Position numbers and translations under genes: made by a program | Origin: Pseudobdellovibrionaceae bacterium | GTDB taxonomy: Bacteria; Bdellovibrionota; Bdellovibrionia; Bdellovibrionales; Bdellovibrionaceae | Assembly (NCBI GenBank): GCA_013359135.1 | Contig: JABWCN010000042.1 | Span: 1-39,721, forward strand | Length of the DNA stretch: 39,721 nt | Reading direction: 5' to 3' | Part shown: positions 15,985 through 23,832 of the stretch, one piece after another | How positions within the stretch are numbered: position 1 is the stretch's first letter | Layout of the letters: each line of letters starts with the position of its first letter | Notes under the pieces: model-generated | Told to the model about the DNA's origin: nothing | Seen by the model: the letters and a program-made list of their open reading frames with translations, nothing else | The model's database searches: none

Positions 15985-16389
15985 TTAAATACCCATCGCA
16001 CCAATATCAGAATTACCAGAATTTCTGTTCAACTGACTTTGTGATGCTGGTAAAGTAGGAGCTGCTACAGTAGAGCTTCCCGCTGGAATAGTTTGTGTTG
16101 CTTGGCTGTTGAACTGAGCTGACATACTTTGAGTTTGAATAGCAGCATTGTTTTCAACGCGGCTTTCAGTCTCAACAAATCCAAGGTGAGGTAAGCACCA
16201 TACGATAAGTTGCGCTCTAGACTTAACTGACATTTTTTTATAGATGTTAGTTAAATGAAACTTAACAGTTTTCTCTGTTACGAAAAGCTGATTAGCTACT
16301 TCCTTGTTTGATAAACCCTTTGATACGAGTTCAGCTACTTCGGCTTCTCTATTTGAAAGTCCTTTTTGTATTAAGATATCTCTGAGCAT
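15985..16389 (-). CDS. LuxR-type HTH protein with low-complexity tail
   Basis: Residues 5-65 form a GerE/LuxR helix-turn-helix (GLSNREAEVAELVSKGLSNK, then the recognition part TEKTVKFHLTNIYKKM). There is no receiver or autoinducer-binding domain, so it is a solo HTH. Residues 75-134 are a Gln/Ser/Asn/Ala-rich, probably disordered tail (TQSMSAQFNSQATQ, ASQSQLNRNSGNSD). The ATG at 16389 follows a purine-rich GGGAGGGAG Shine-Dalgarno region. It is divergent from the cheY gene, with 328 bases between, so it might act there. What activates it cannot be seen. Confidence 0.88.
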   Translation of the reverse strand: MLRDILIQKGLSNREAEVAELVSKGLSNKEVANQLFVTEKTVKFHLTNIYKKMSVKSRAQLIVWCLPHLGFVETESRVENNAAIQTQSMSAQFNSQATQTIPAGSSTVAAPTLPASQSQLNRNSGNSDIGAMGI

Positions 16390-16644
16390 CCTTGCTCCCT
16401 CCCGCTAAATTGTTGTTATTTATAAGACCTTTGCCCCAAAACTTTCGGTTAATCCTTTTAAGCCTTAGATCCTATTTAACTCTGCCGAACTTTTTTACAC
16501 TTACCCATCCTGGATCAGCATAAACTCGTTTTAGGTCAAAATCATTTAAGATTTTCGTCTCAGATCAGCACGATGTTAGTTTTGAAACACACCACCTGAG
16601 TCTAAGTCTGCCTAAATTTTTTTTTCGATGCAAGCGTCCAGGAC

Positions 16645-16664
16645 TCTAGTTTTTAAAAACTAGA
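16645..16664. promoter_or_regulatory. 20-bp perfect palindrome upstream of cheY
   Basis: TCTAG, five T, five A, CTAGA: a 20-bp perfect palindrome ending 53 bases before the cheY-like start and 256 bases from the LuxR-type gene. It could be an operator or an AT-cored protein site; no long T-run follows, so a terminator is unlikely. In the rest of the 16390-16717 gap I see only the ribosome binding site ACAGGAGA at 16706 and AT-rich sequence. Confidence 0.55.
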
Positions 16665-16717
16665 CCGAATATTCCAAAAGAGCCAAAGAATTTTAACCAA
16701 AATATACAGGAGAATGC

Positions 16718-17137
16718 ATGTTCCCCCCTAATACCAAATTTCTAGTTATAGATGATTTTGCAACAATGCGAAAAATCATACGTAAAATATTAACCGAACT
16801 AGGATACACCAATGTGGAAGAAGCAGATGATGGTGCCAATGCTTGGCCTTTAATTCAAAAAGCCCATGAAGCTGGTACTCCCTTTCAATTTGTGATATCT
16901 GATTGGAATATGCCTAAAATGCTAGGAATTGATTTACTTCGTACATGTAAAGCTGATCCTAGATTTGCTGATCTTCCATTCATGCTAGTTACTGCGGAAA
17001 GTGAACAAAAACAAATTCTAGAGGCAGCTAAAGCTGGGGTTTCTGATTATGTGGTAAAGCCGTTCAATGCTGCGACTTTAAAGCAAAAATTGGAGAGAGT
17101 TTACGCAAAAACCAACAATGCAGCGAAAGCTTCATAA
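16718..17137 (+). CDS. CheY-like single-domain response regulator
   Basis: This is a receiver domain alone, 139 residues, as in CheY. The acidic pocket is Asp12-Asp13 (LVIDD), the phospho-acceptor is Asp62 (ISDWNMP), with Thr92 in VTAE and Lys114 in VVKPF, so the phosphorylation machinery is complete. A chemotaxis CheY would bind the flagellar switch when phosphorylated. A CheX phosphatase gene follows after 13 bases, then an HD-GYP-like gene 17 bases further on, so the three form an operon. There is no CheA or receptor gene in the window. The last residues (NNAAKAS) extend slightly beyond the usual end. Start chosen from ACAGGAGA. Confidence 0.92.
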   Translation: MFPPNTKFLVIDDFATMRKIIRKILTELGYTNVEEADDGANAWPLIQKAHEAGTPFQFVISDWNMPKMLGIDLLRTCKADPRFADLPFMLVTAESEQKQILEAAKAGVSDYVVKPFNAATLKQKLERVYAKTNNAAKAS

Positions 17138-17150
17138 TTAAGGAGTATCT

Positions 17151-17648
17151 ATGTCAGCTGCAGAAAAATTACAAAATCCTCTGCTCGATAAGCGATTAAT
17201 CAACTCTTTCGTAGACGGAGTCGCTAGTACTTTACAAACCATGGCTAACACTCCAGTAACCTTTGGAAAACCATTTGTTGAACCAAAATTTGCTGCTCGC
17301 GGTGAAATAGCAGGAGTTGTAGGTATGGTTTCTCATGATTGGAAAGCCACTTTAACTTTAAGTTTTCCTAAACCAGCCATTCTTTCTATCTTAGAAAATA
17401 TGTTGGGTGAAAAATTCACTGACATTACTGATGAAGTTCATGATGCTGTTGGCGAATTAACAAACATGATCTATGGAAGTGCTAAAGGATCACTCAATGA
17501 TATGGGCTACAATTTTGAAATGGCCATTCCTACTGTTATTAAAGGCCAGTTCATTATGTTACAGCATACTAAAAGTGCTACCTTAGTTATTCCTTTTAAA
17601 CTCACTCAACAAAATGCTGAATTCTTCATTGAAATATCTGTTTCTTAG
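17151..17648 (+). CDS. CheX-like CheY-P phosphatase
   Basis: CheX belongs to the CheC/CheX/FliY family, which dephosphorylates CheY-P through Glu and Asn of an ExxN motif. Here ELTN (Glu102, Asn105) lies in the expected helix, DEVHDAVGELTNMIYGSAK. The protein has 165 residues, is probably cytoplasmic, and starts after AAGGAG, 13 bases from the CheY-like gene, the natural substrate. The N-terminal half (FVDGVASTLQTM, KFAARGEIAGVVGM) matches the first half of the CheX fold. Only one ExxN motif is present, as in CheX rather than CheC. Confidence 0.9.
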   Translation: MSAAEKLQNPLLDKRLINSFVDGVASTLQTMANTPVTFGKPFVEPKFAARGEIAGVVGMVSHDWKATLTLSFPKPAILSILENMLGEKFTDITDEVHDAVGELTNMIYGSAKGSLNDMGYNFEMAIPTVIKGQFIMLQHTKSATLVIPFKLTQQNAEFFIEISVS

Positions 17649-17665
17649 AAGTTAGAATATAAGTT

Positions 17666-19072
17666 GTGACAATAAACTCAAACACTCTTACCACCTCAAA
17701 TCCAAAGTCTCAGGTTGCTAAGAGTGTTTTTGTCATTTCCAAAAAGGACAACTTTCTCTCTAAGATCAAAGGCTTCCTAAAAGAGTTTCCTGATTTTAAT
17801 TATCAAACTTTTCAAGAAATAAACGTTTTTCTTGAAATCCCCACGGAATCGCTATCACCCTATCTTTTTCTTATTGATGGTGATGTCGGTCAAAATGAAG
17901 TCACTGAGTGGACACAAACTCTAAAAATGAGTTTTGAAAAAACACCGCTGATCGTCTTTCATTCCAATAAAAACCCTCTGAATTTTGAGATTATCAAAAA
18001 GAATGGTGCAGATCATTTAATTCACATCGATTTTGATAAAGAGTTCATCATTGATCTCCTTTTAGAACTTATACCCTACGATTTTGATCCACATCATATC
18101 CCGTTAGCTGCATTGTCGGTGATTTCCAATAAAGATCTTAATCCCGACCTAGAAATTAATTTTGATGTCTATGTTCACTTACCATTTAATCATAAAACGA
18201 TTCTTTTAAGAAAAAAAGGAAGTAAAATTGAGGAAGAAAAACTAAAAAAACTAGATCAAAGTGATCAAAAAGTTTACTTTAAAAAGACAGAAAAGAAAGA
18301 GTTTCTAGAGTATGCGAGAACAGCTCAAACCTTTTCAAATGAGGCTAACCCTATAGCATTAACAGAGAGAAATCTGAAAACTAAAAAACTGATTTTTTTA
18401 ATTATGAGTGAGTTTTTCAATCAGGAAGTCACTGATTTTAAAGCTGGCAAAATTATTTTTGATCGATGTAAAGAAATAATCCAGGAATACAATCTTCTAA
18501 AGGATTATAATCCTAAAGAATCTTTTCATGAAATTTTAAAATATACTGGCGAACCCAGAACATTTTATAATGATGCCATCAACCTCTGCATTTTTTCTGC
18601 ACATTTAGGAAATATAATAGGATTAAGTAAGGAAAAAATTGAGTCACTAGCTCTAGCTGGACTTCTACACAACATTGGACTGTCTTACCTCGAAGATTAC
18701 GACATCAACACTCCATTTGAAGTTCTCGATAAAAATAATCAAGAGATTTATCTGTCCTATCCTGATAAATCTGTCCTAATGATAAAAGGAAAAAAAGTAC
18801 CTCTTCCCAATGACGTTGCCGAGGCTATTTTAGAACATAGGGAGAACTTGGATGGATCAGGATTCCCAAAGAAAAAAACAGCAGATAAAATTCACAGTCT
18901 TAGTAAAATTATCCGAGTGGCTTACGAGTTCCAAGCAATGACCTCGCTTTCCTCAGATCAAGTTAAAAAAACTCCGATTGCGGCTTTAGAAGAAATGAAA
19001 GAAAAAGTCTTAGCAAATCAACTTCCACTCGACATGAGCACTATTTTAAATTTTGCCAAAAGTGCTAAATAA
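17666..19072 (+). CDS. Degenerate HD-GYP protein with receiver-like N-terminus
   Basis: The 468 residues divide into three parts. Residues 18-140 read like a degenerate receiver fold (SVFVISKKD, LFLIDGD, TPLIVFHS). Residues 165-215 (VYVHLPFNHKTILLRKKGSK) match a short module also found at the start of the protein at 24395. Residues 300-440 are HD-GYP-like, but the metal ligands are altered: LLHNIG replaces HDIG (Asn336), YP (residue 365) replaces the usual HP, and HRENLDGSGFP replaces HHExxDGxGYP. It is therefore probably inactive as a cyclic-di-GMP phosphodiesterase and may bind the nucleotide or a partner. It is third in the CheY/CheX operon. The GTG start has no clear ribosome binding site. 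Confidence 0.82.
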   Translation: MTINSNTLTTSNPKSQVAKSVFVISKKDNFLSKIKGFLKEFPDFNYQTFQEINVFLEIPTESLSPYLFLIDGDVGQNEVTEWTQTLKMSFEKTPLIVFHSNKNPLNFEIIKKNGADHLIHIDFDKEFIIDLLLELIPYDFDPHHIPLAALSVISNKDLNPDLEINFDVYVHLPFNHKTILLRKKGSKIEEEKLKKLDQSDQKVYFKKTEKKEFLEYARTAQTFSNEANPIALTERNLKTKKLIFLIMSEFFNQEVTDFKAGKIIFDRCKEIIQEYNLLKDYNPKESFHEILKYTGEPRTFYNDAINLCIFSAHLGNIIGLSKEKIESLALAGLLHNIGLSYLEDYDINTPFEVLDKNNQEIYLSYPDKSVLMIKGKKVPLPNDVAEAILEHRENLDGSGFPKKKTADKIHSLSKIIRVAYEFQAMTSLSSDQVKKTPIAALEEMKEKVLANQLPLDMSTILNFAKSAK

Positions 19073-19104
19073 AGACACCGGCTTAGACATGTAACAATAT
19101 TAAA

Positions 19105-19752
19105 CTAGTCTTCTTCTTCGAAATCAACGTCATCCTCTTCGAAATCAAAATCAAAGTTAACTCCGTTGAGCATCTTTTTGTACTCATGAGAATCAAGATA
19201 AATAAATGGAGTTTTCCATTGTAAAGCTCTTGCTAGCTGGGCTGTTCCTTGGAGCTTAGAATGAAAAAAAACAACTACGAAACTAAAAAATAAAATCCAT
19301 CTAATTTTTGGATTACTGTCTCGTGGTAACAAGCTCACTACCTGAGTATCACTCAACCAATCTGCAACATGAGTCCGATTATGCCTTAAAAAGAGAGTCA
19401 TATAAAAAGAAACTCCAAAAAAGAAACTTATCATTCCCGATAAAGATCTCAACAGTGCCTGAGAAAAACTAATTCTCTGCTTATCAGCTAGATTAGCTCC
19501 AAAGCGACTAATCACTTTGAGTTGCATGTAATTTTTCCCAACTGTAGTTGAAAAAAAATAAAGTGAAAGGGTTTCATAGAATAATCGCACAAGAAAGCAA
19601 TAAACCAAATGAGCCCAATGAATTCGAAATTCATCCATTTTAATGAAGTTCATAACAACCACTAAAATAACTGGAGCTCGAAAAAACAGTATAATACTTT
19701 CATCAATACTTTTAGCTATTATTCTTTTCCATGTTGAAGGGAAGTAAACCAA
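19105..19752 (-). CDS. RDD-family membrane protein
   Basis: RDD-family proteins are inner-membrane proteins of mostly unknown function. The first helix region carries the family-style WKRIIAKSIDESIILF and the later conserved YFFSTTVGKNYMQLKVI; further hydrophobic stretches follow at about residues 45-65, 105-125 and 150-165. The C-terminus is very acidic (FDFDFEEDDVDFEEED) and must be in the cytoplasm or periplasm. I chose TTG at 19752, six bases after AGGAG; the longer reading from TTG at 19773 would place that AGGAG inside the gene. From 19752 the protein has 215 residues. It is just downstream of the cca gene on the same strand. Confidence 0.8.
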   Translation of the reverse strand: MVYFPSTWKRIIAKSIDESIILFFRAPVILVVVMNFIKMDEFRIHWAHLVYCFLVRLFYETLSLYFFSTTVGKNYMQLKVISRFGANLADKQRISFSQALLRSLSGMISFFFGVSFYMTLFLRHNRTHVADWLSDTQVVSLLPRDSNPKIRWILFFSFVVVFFHSKLQGTAQLARALQWKTPFIYLDSHEYKKMLNGVNFDFDFEEDDVDFEEED

Positions 19753-19818
19753 TATAGACTCCTGTGTATTCAACTTAGCGAAATCTTGAACCTTTGACTA
19801 GAGTTTTCAAGTTTCACC

Positions 19819-21042
19819 TCACTTTTTTTTAATTTTCTCTAAAAGACTTTCTTTTGAAAGTCCGGGGTTTAAAAGTTGCTCTTGAAAAGATAGTTCTAAG
19901 GCTTCACCCAAATCCTTACCCTGAAAAAAGTCTTTAAGATCTTCCCCTCTTAAAAGTGGTTTTGGCTTGTCTTTGATATAGCTGTCGGCCAAATTATAAT
20001 AACTTGTGATTTTTGCATCAAGTTCTTGATCTAAGACTGTTCTCTTTGCAAGTTTCATAAAACGATAAAAATCAACACTCAAACATAAATAGCGAAGCTT
20101 GCCCTCATTATAAGAAAAAATTTTTACCAAGTCATATTTGAATTGTAAAAGAGTTACTACCGATTTGAACACTTGATGGCTAATCCGTAATCCTTTCAGC
20201 AACTCTTTGTAATGTGGTACATTCCACAAGAGACAACTCAAAACCTCCTCTTCACCAATAGGCTTCTCTTTAAATAAATTCTTGTCTAGGTCTAGATTCT
20301 CAACGCCAAGATAAAACTTCCAAAGATTATTTTGAGAATATAACTCAACAAGTTTCAAAGAGTTCGAAGTATCCTTGAAACTCTTCAAAAGCTCTTCTCT
20401 TCTTCTCTCCAAAGAAACACCCTGTATATTATCTTTTAACTCCAGAGCTGACTTTAAAGTTTCGATATCTATTGTAAAGGCTAAAGAGTCCGCAAAACGA
20501 AAAAGCCTCAAAACTCTTAAATAATCCTCAGAAAATCTTTGCTGAGGATCACCTACCGTTCTCACTTTTTTTTGTTGAATATCTTTTAAGCCATCGACAT
20601 AGTCTAAGATTTTTTTATTTCTAACATCATAAAATAATGCGTTTATAGTAAAGTCTCTTCGCTGTGCATCTTCTACTTCATCCGCATATTCTATACTCTC
20701 TGGTCTTCGCCCATCTTCATATTTTCCGTCTCTTCTAAACGTAGCTACTTCGATTTGCTCACCTTGATCTTGAATGATCAAAATTCCAAATTTTTTTCCT
20801 ACAGGTATAACTTTCCCAATGAACAACTTCTCTATTTGTTCTGGTAAAGCATTCGTGGCCACATCAATATCATTGAACCTCCGTTTAAGAATAGCATCTC
20901 GGACACAGCCTCCTGCAAAATAAGCTTTAAAACCTGCTGCAAAAAGACTATCGCATATTTTTTTAGCTAAAATATACTGTTTAGTTTGCTGAAAATAATC
21001 ACTTAAATCTATCGAGACTTCACGTACAACTTTTTCTGACAT
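19819..21042 (-). CDS. CCA-adding tRNA nucleotidyltransferase (or related poly(A) polymerase)
   Basis: This is a class II nucleotidyltransferase of the CCA-adding/poly(A) polymerase family. The head domain shows AYFAGGCVRDAIL, then NDIDVAT with the catalytic Asp pair, then VATFRRD and RRDFTINAL, and the neck motif DPQQRFSEDYLRVLRLFRFA. The protein has 407 residues. In bacteria with one such gene it usually repairs or completes tRNA 3' CCA ends; separating this from poly(A) polymerase I needs comparison I cannot make. It diverges from queG with 47 bases between the starts. The start codon has only a weak TTAAG upstream. Confidence 0.9.
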   Translation of the reverse strand: MSEKVVREVSIDLSDYFQQTKQYILAKKICDSLFAAGFKAYFAGGCVRDAILKRRFNDIDVATNALPEQIEKLFIGKVIPVGKKFGILIIQDQGEQIEVATFRRDGKYEDGRRPESIEYADEVEDAQRRDFTINALFYDVRNKKILDYVDGLKDIQQKKVRTVGDPQQRFSEDYLRVLRLFRFADSLAFTIDIETLKSALELKDNIQGVSLERRREELLKSFKDTSNSLKLVELYSQNNLWKFYLGVENLDLDKNLFKEKPIGEEEVLSCLLWNVPHYKELLKGLRISHQVFKSVVTLLQFKYDLVKIFSYNEGKLRYLCLSVDFYRFMKLAKRTVLDQELDAKITSYYNLADSYIKDKPKPLLRGEDLKDFFQGKDLGEALELSFQEQLLNPGLSKESLLEKIKKK

Positions 21043-21089
21043 TAACTTAATAGTATTGCCTAATTTTAAAACTTCAATAAAATAAATTC

Positions 21090-22145
21090 ATGTTTTTAAA
21101 CCATTTACCTGAAGATCTGTCATTTCTATATCAAGAAATTGATGCTCTTGGTTTCACGGGGGCCAGTTATTTAAAAGCGACGACCCCACTAAGCTATGAC
21201 AAATATGTCCATTGGATTAATAATCATAATTACGGTGAAATGAATTACTTAAAGAACCATTTGTCAGTGAAAAAAGACTTAACCCTCCTACGGCCAGAAG
21301 CCAAATCTATTTTCTCATTCACTCATCCCTATCGAGTTTTAAATAAAAAGCAGCAACAACTTCCTATCGAGTCTTTACGAATCGCCCTGTATGCTCAAGA
21401 TTCTGATTATCATGACTGGCTTATAGAAAAACTTAACCAAGTCATTAATCTCTTGAAATCAAAGTTTCCCCATGATTTTTTCCTAGCAACAACAGATAGT
21501 TTTCCAATTTTAGAAAGAGATTTTGCCTATCAAAATAGGCTTGGGTGGATAGGCAAAAATAGCTGTTTGATTCATCCTAAAATGGGCTCTTTATTTTTAA
21601 TTGGCAATATCATTAGCAGCCTAGAAATAGCCTCTTTGCCTTTGGAACCTGTTCATGACTTCTGTGGGAAATGTCGGAAATGTATAGAAGCCTGCCCTAC
21701 TCAAGCCATCAGAGAAGATAGAACATTGACCGCTTCAAAATGTATTTCTTATTGGACTATTGAAGCAAAAAAAAATGCTCCTGAAGAATTAAGATCTTCT
21801 TTTAGTGACCATTTTTTTGGTTGTGACATTTGTCAAACCGTTTGCCCCTGGAATAAAAAAGCTCTGACTGATGTTTTTTCATACAATCTTAAACAGGCAG
21901 TTGACGTGGACCCAAAACTTATTGAAGAACTCAGATTTTTTCTTATAGCCAGTTCTATGGAAATAAAAAAGAAACTTCATCACACTGCCTTATCCCGCGC
22001 CAAGGTTTCTGGCCTGAGGAGAAATGCCATGTTAGTGATTGCAAACAAAAAAATCACTGAATTACGCCTAGAGGTTGAGTCTTGGACAAAGAGTGAAGAA
22101 TTAATGGAAATTGCAACTTGGACATTAGCACAACTAATAATCTGA
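21090..22145 (+). CDS. queG: Epoxyqueuosine reductase
   Basis: QueG reduces epoxyqueuosine to queuosine in tRNA, the last step of the queuosine pathway, using cobalamin and two 4Fe-4S clusters. The ferredoxin-like cysteine sets are CGKCRKCIEACP (Cys192, 195, 198, 202) and CDICQTVCPW (Cys245, 248, 252) with an extra Cys at 218, the family pattern. The N-terminal part includes DSFPILERDFA and GWIGKNSCLIHP, also typical. The 351 residues are the usual length. No good ribosome binding site precedes the ATG. Together with the divergent CCA-type gene it makes a tRNA-processing neighbourhood. No other queuosine gene is in the window. Confidence 0.95.
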   Translation: MFLNHLPEDLSFLYQEIDALGFTGASYLKATTPLSYDKYVHWINNHNYGEMNYLKNHLSVKKDLTLLRPEAKSIFSFTHPYRVLNKKQQQLPIESLRIALYAQDSDYHDWLIEKLNQVINLLKSKFPHDFFLATTDSFPILERDFAYQNRLGWIGKNSCLIHPKMGSLFLIGNIISSLEIASLPLEPVHDFCGKCRKCIEACPTQAIREDRTLTASKCISYWTIEAKKNAPEELRSSFSDHFFGCDICQTVCPWNKKALTDVFSYNLKQAVDVDPKLIEELRFFLIASSMEIKKKLHHTALSRAKVSGLRRNAMLVIANKKITELRLEVESWTKSEELMEIATWTLAQLII

Positions 22146-22216
22146 TATCTTAACTTCAGCTTCATTCCCTCACTGGAGTTCCAAAGTTGCACTTATTTAC
22201 AATTGAACCTTTGTGG

Positions 22217-22260
22217 TCGACAAAAAATGTCATTTCGTCTAATTCTCTACAGTGGAAAAA
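22217..22260 (+). promoter_or_regulatory. 44-bp conserved upstream element, copy 2
   Basis: This is the second copy of the element at 9306-9349 (40 of 44 bases identical), here 58 bases before the ATG of an exported coiled-coil protein. It contains GTCATTTCGTCT and TTCTCTACAGTGGAAAAA. Here the left palindrome is reduced to GACA/TGTC. AGTTGC about 32 bases before it also has a counterpart 23 bases before copy 1. Confidence 0.7.
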
Positions 22261-22318
22261 TTTTCAAATCCTGTTATTGTAAGTACCATCTCAATATATT
22301 GTTTAAGGAGTAGGTCTT

Positions 22319-23716
22319 ATGAAAAATAAAACAGTTGAATTTCTTTTATATTTGTTAGGCTTTACTCTTCAGATTTTTCCTATAAATGTAAAAGCAAGTA
22401 GCAGCTATTTATGCGGACACTACTACACACAAAGTCCCAGAGAAACAAGTTTGACGCAAAAAATGTTGACTCAACTGAACTCAGATAAAAATGTTTTTCT
22501 TCCTTTATTTATAACTGATTTTCTAAATCAAAATTTTGATCAAATTTATTCTCCATTTGATGCACAAGTGCAAAGATTAAGAAAAGTTGGAGACCAAAAT
22601 CAGTTAATTTCAGCAATGAGAATTTTTGAAACGGCAAGAACAGCAAATCAAAAAGCTTTGACTCTCGTTTCCAATGCTTCCAATCAATCAATGTTTTCTT
22701 TAATTCGTTCATCCGAGAGAAGAATTGAAAAATTAGATCAATTAATTAATGAAGCTAATCAATGCAAATCTAAAACTAATAGCTGTTTAGTAGAATTAAA
22801 GACAGCAATGAATGAGTCAAAAGTTAATTTAACTGCAGTTAAAGAACTTCAAGATCAGATAGCTAATTTTCTTTTAGAGATTAAAGACTTGAAAAGTTAC
22901 TTTGAATCCACAATAGCTCATGAATATGACAAAATTGAAAGTGAAAGTGCTCTGCGTGCGATAGAAAACATGATAAGTAAGGTGGAAAGCACACTCACTT
23001 TAACTAGTAATGTAGTCAATATAAACAGGTCTAACCTGATCAGCGCACTAAGCTTACAGGAGGAATTTTATATTCTTAATCAGTCAATAAAGGAGATGGC
23101 CGCCTCTGGACCTTCTTTAGATAAACTAAATATAAATGGGCCCATGGAAATGGTGAATGATTCTAAAACTAAACAAGTTTCACCAAAAGTAGGTTTAATT
23201 AAACAGCGTATTGCACAAATGATGGCCGCCAGAAGGTCAGCCTCCCAAAAATTATCAAGTCAACTTAAGAAATACAAAGCTGTTGTGATCGCCACAGCGG
23301 TTGTTGCCTCTAGTGGTTTAGGTGTCAATACTTATATCGATCATACTGCTCAAATTCGCCAACAACATAAAGAACAAACTCAGGCAGTTCGAGCAAGATT
23401 ACCTCAATTTTATAGTGCTGTTGATATTGCAAAAGAATTATCTAGAGTTGATGCAGATGGTTATAGGTCGACCAAATCTCCAATGTCTCAAGCTGTATTT
23501 AAAATTTATGATCAATACTATAAAGTTATTACTCCTGAGGATTTCGAGTATTTAGTGTCAGATTTAAATGATTCATCTCAAGACTATATTAGAGCAAAAT
23601 TTGTTGAAGAGCTCTCCTCTCGTGGACTAGCAAAAAATGATCCATCTCAGGACTATAATAGAGCAAAAGTTGGTGAAGAGATTTCATTTCGTGGAATAAT
23701 AAAATATGACTACTAA
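22319..23716 (+). CDS. Exported coiled-coil protein with internal membrane segment and C-terminal repeat
   Basis: This 465-residue protein follows AAGGAG. A signal peptide ends near VKASS (residues 24-28), and the mature protein begins with C-x-H-x-Y-T (Cys32, His34, Tyr36, Thr37), as in the protein at 9391. Residues 45-270 are Gln/Glu/Leu-rich helix, likely coiled coil. A hydrophobic segment lies at about 320-340 (AVVIATAVVASSGLG). The last 49 residues are two copies of a 23-residue unit with the pattern SQDYxRAKxxEExSxRG. It shares the 44-bp upstream element with the gene at 9391. Two Cys at 149 and 156 may form a disulphide. It is probably an envelope protein, but the function is unknown. 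Confidence 0.75.
   Translation: MKNKTVEFLLYLLGFTLQIFPINVKASSSYLCGHYYTQSPRETSLTQKMLTQLNSDKNVFLPLFITDFLNQNFDQIYSPFDAQVQRLRKVGDQNQLISAMRIFETARTANQKALTLVSNASNQSMFSLIRSSERRIEKLDQLINEANQCKSKTNSCLVELKTAMNESKVNLTAVKELQDQIANFLLEIKDLKSYFESTIAHEYDKIESESALRAIENMISKVESTLTLTSNVVNINRSNLISALSLQEEFYILNQSIKEMAASGPSLDKLNINGPMEMVNDSKTKQVSPKVGLIKQRIAQMMAARRSASQKLSSQLKKYKAVVIATAVVASSGLGVNTYIDHTAQIRQQHKEQTQAVRARLPQFYSAVDIAKELSRVDADGYRSTKSPMSQAVFKIYDQYYKVITPEDFEYLVSDLNDSSQDYIRAKFVEELSSRGLAKNDPSQDYNRAKVGEEISFRGIIKYDY
23570..23707 (+). repeat. Two tandem 69-bp units inside the gene at 22319
   Basis: Units 23570-23638 and 23639-23707 are in frame and in direct contact (23 codons each), then three codons (Asp, Tyr, stop) end the gene. 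They keep SQDY, RAK, EE and RG but differ at roughly a third of positions, so the duplication is not very recent. Copy number could vary between strains. Confidence 0.75.
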
Positions 23717-23832
23717 CGATTTATTTTATAATTCAGAGTTTTTCTTTCGAAAAGCTGTTTGTTAAAGTTATTACAAGTAAATAACTCTTTTTCAGAAAAA
23801 CTTAACTAATACATTTTGCAACAAAATAACCC

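Noticed and set aside
23737-23802. Nested inverted repeats (AGTTTTTCT/AGAAAAACT with an inner GTTATT/AATAAC) between convergent genes
   Set aside because: Arms are A/T-rich and 48 bases apart; such pairings are expected by chance at this composition, so no terminator was called.
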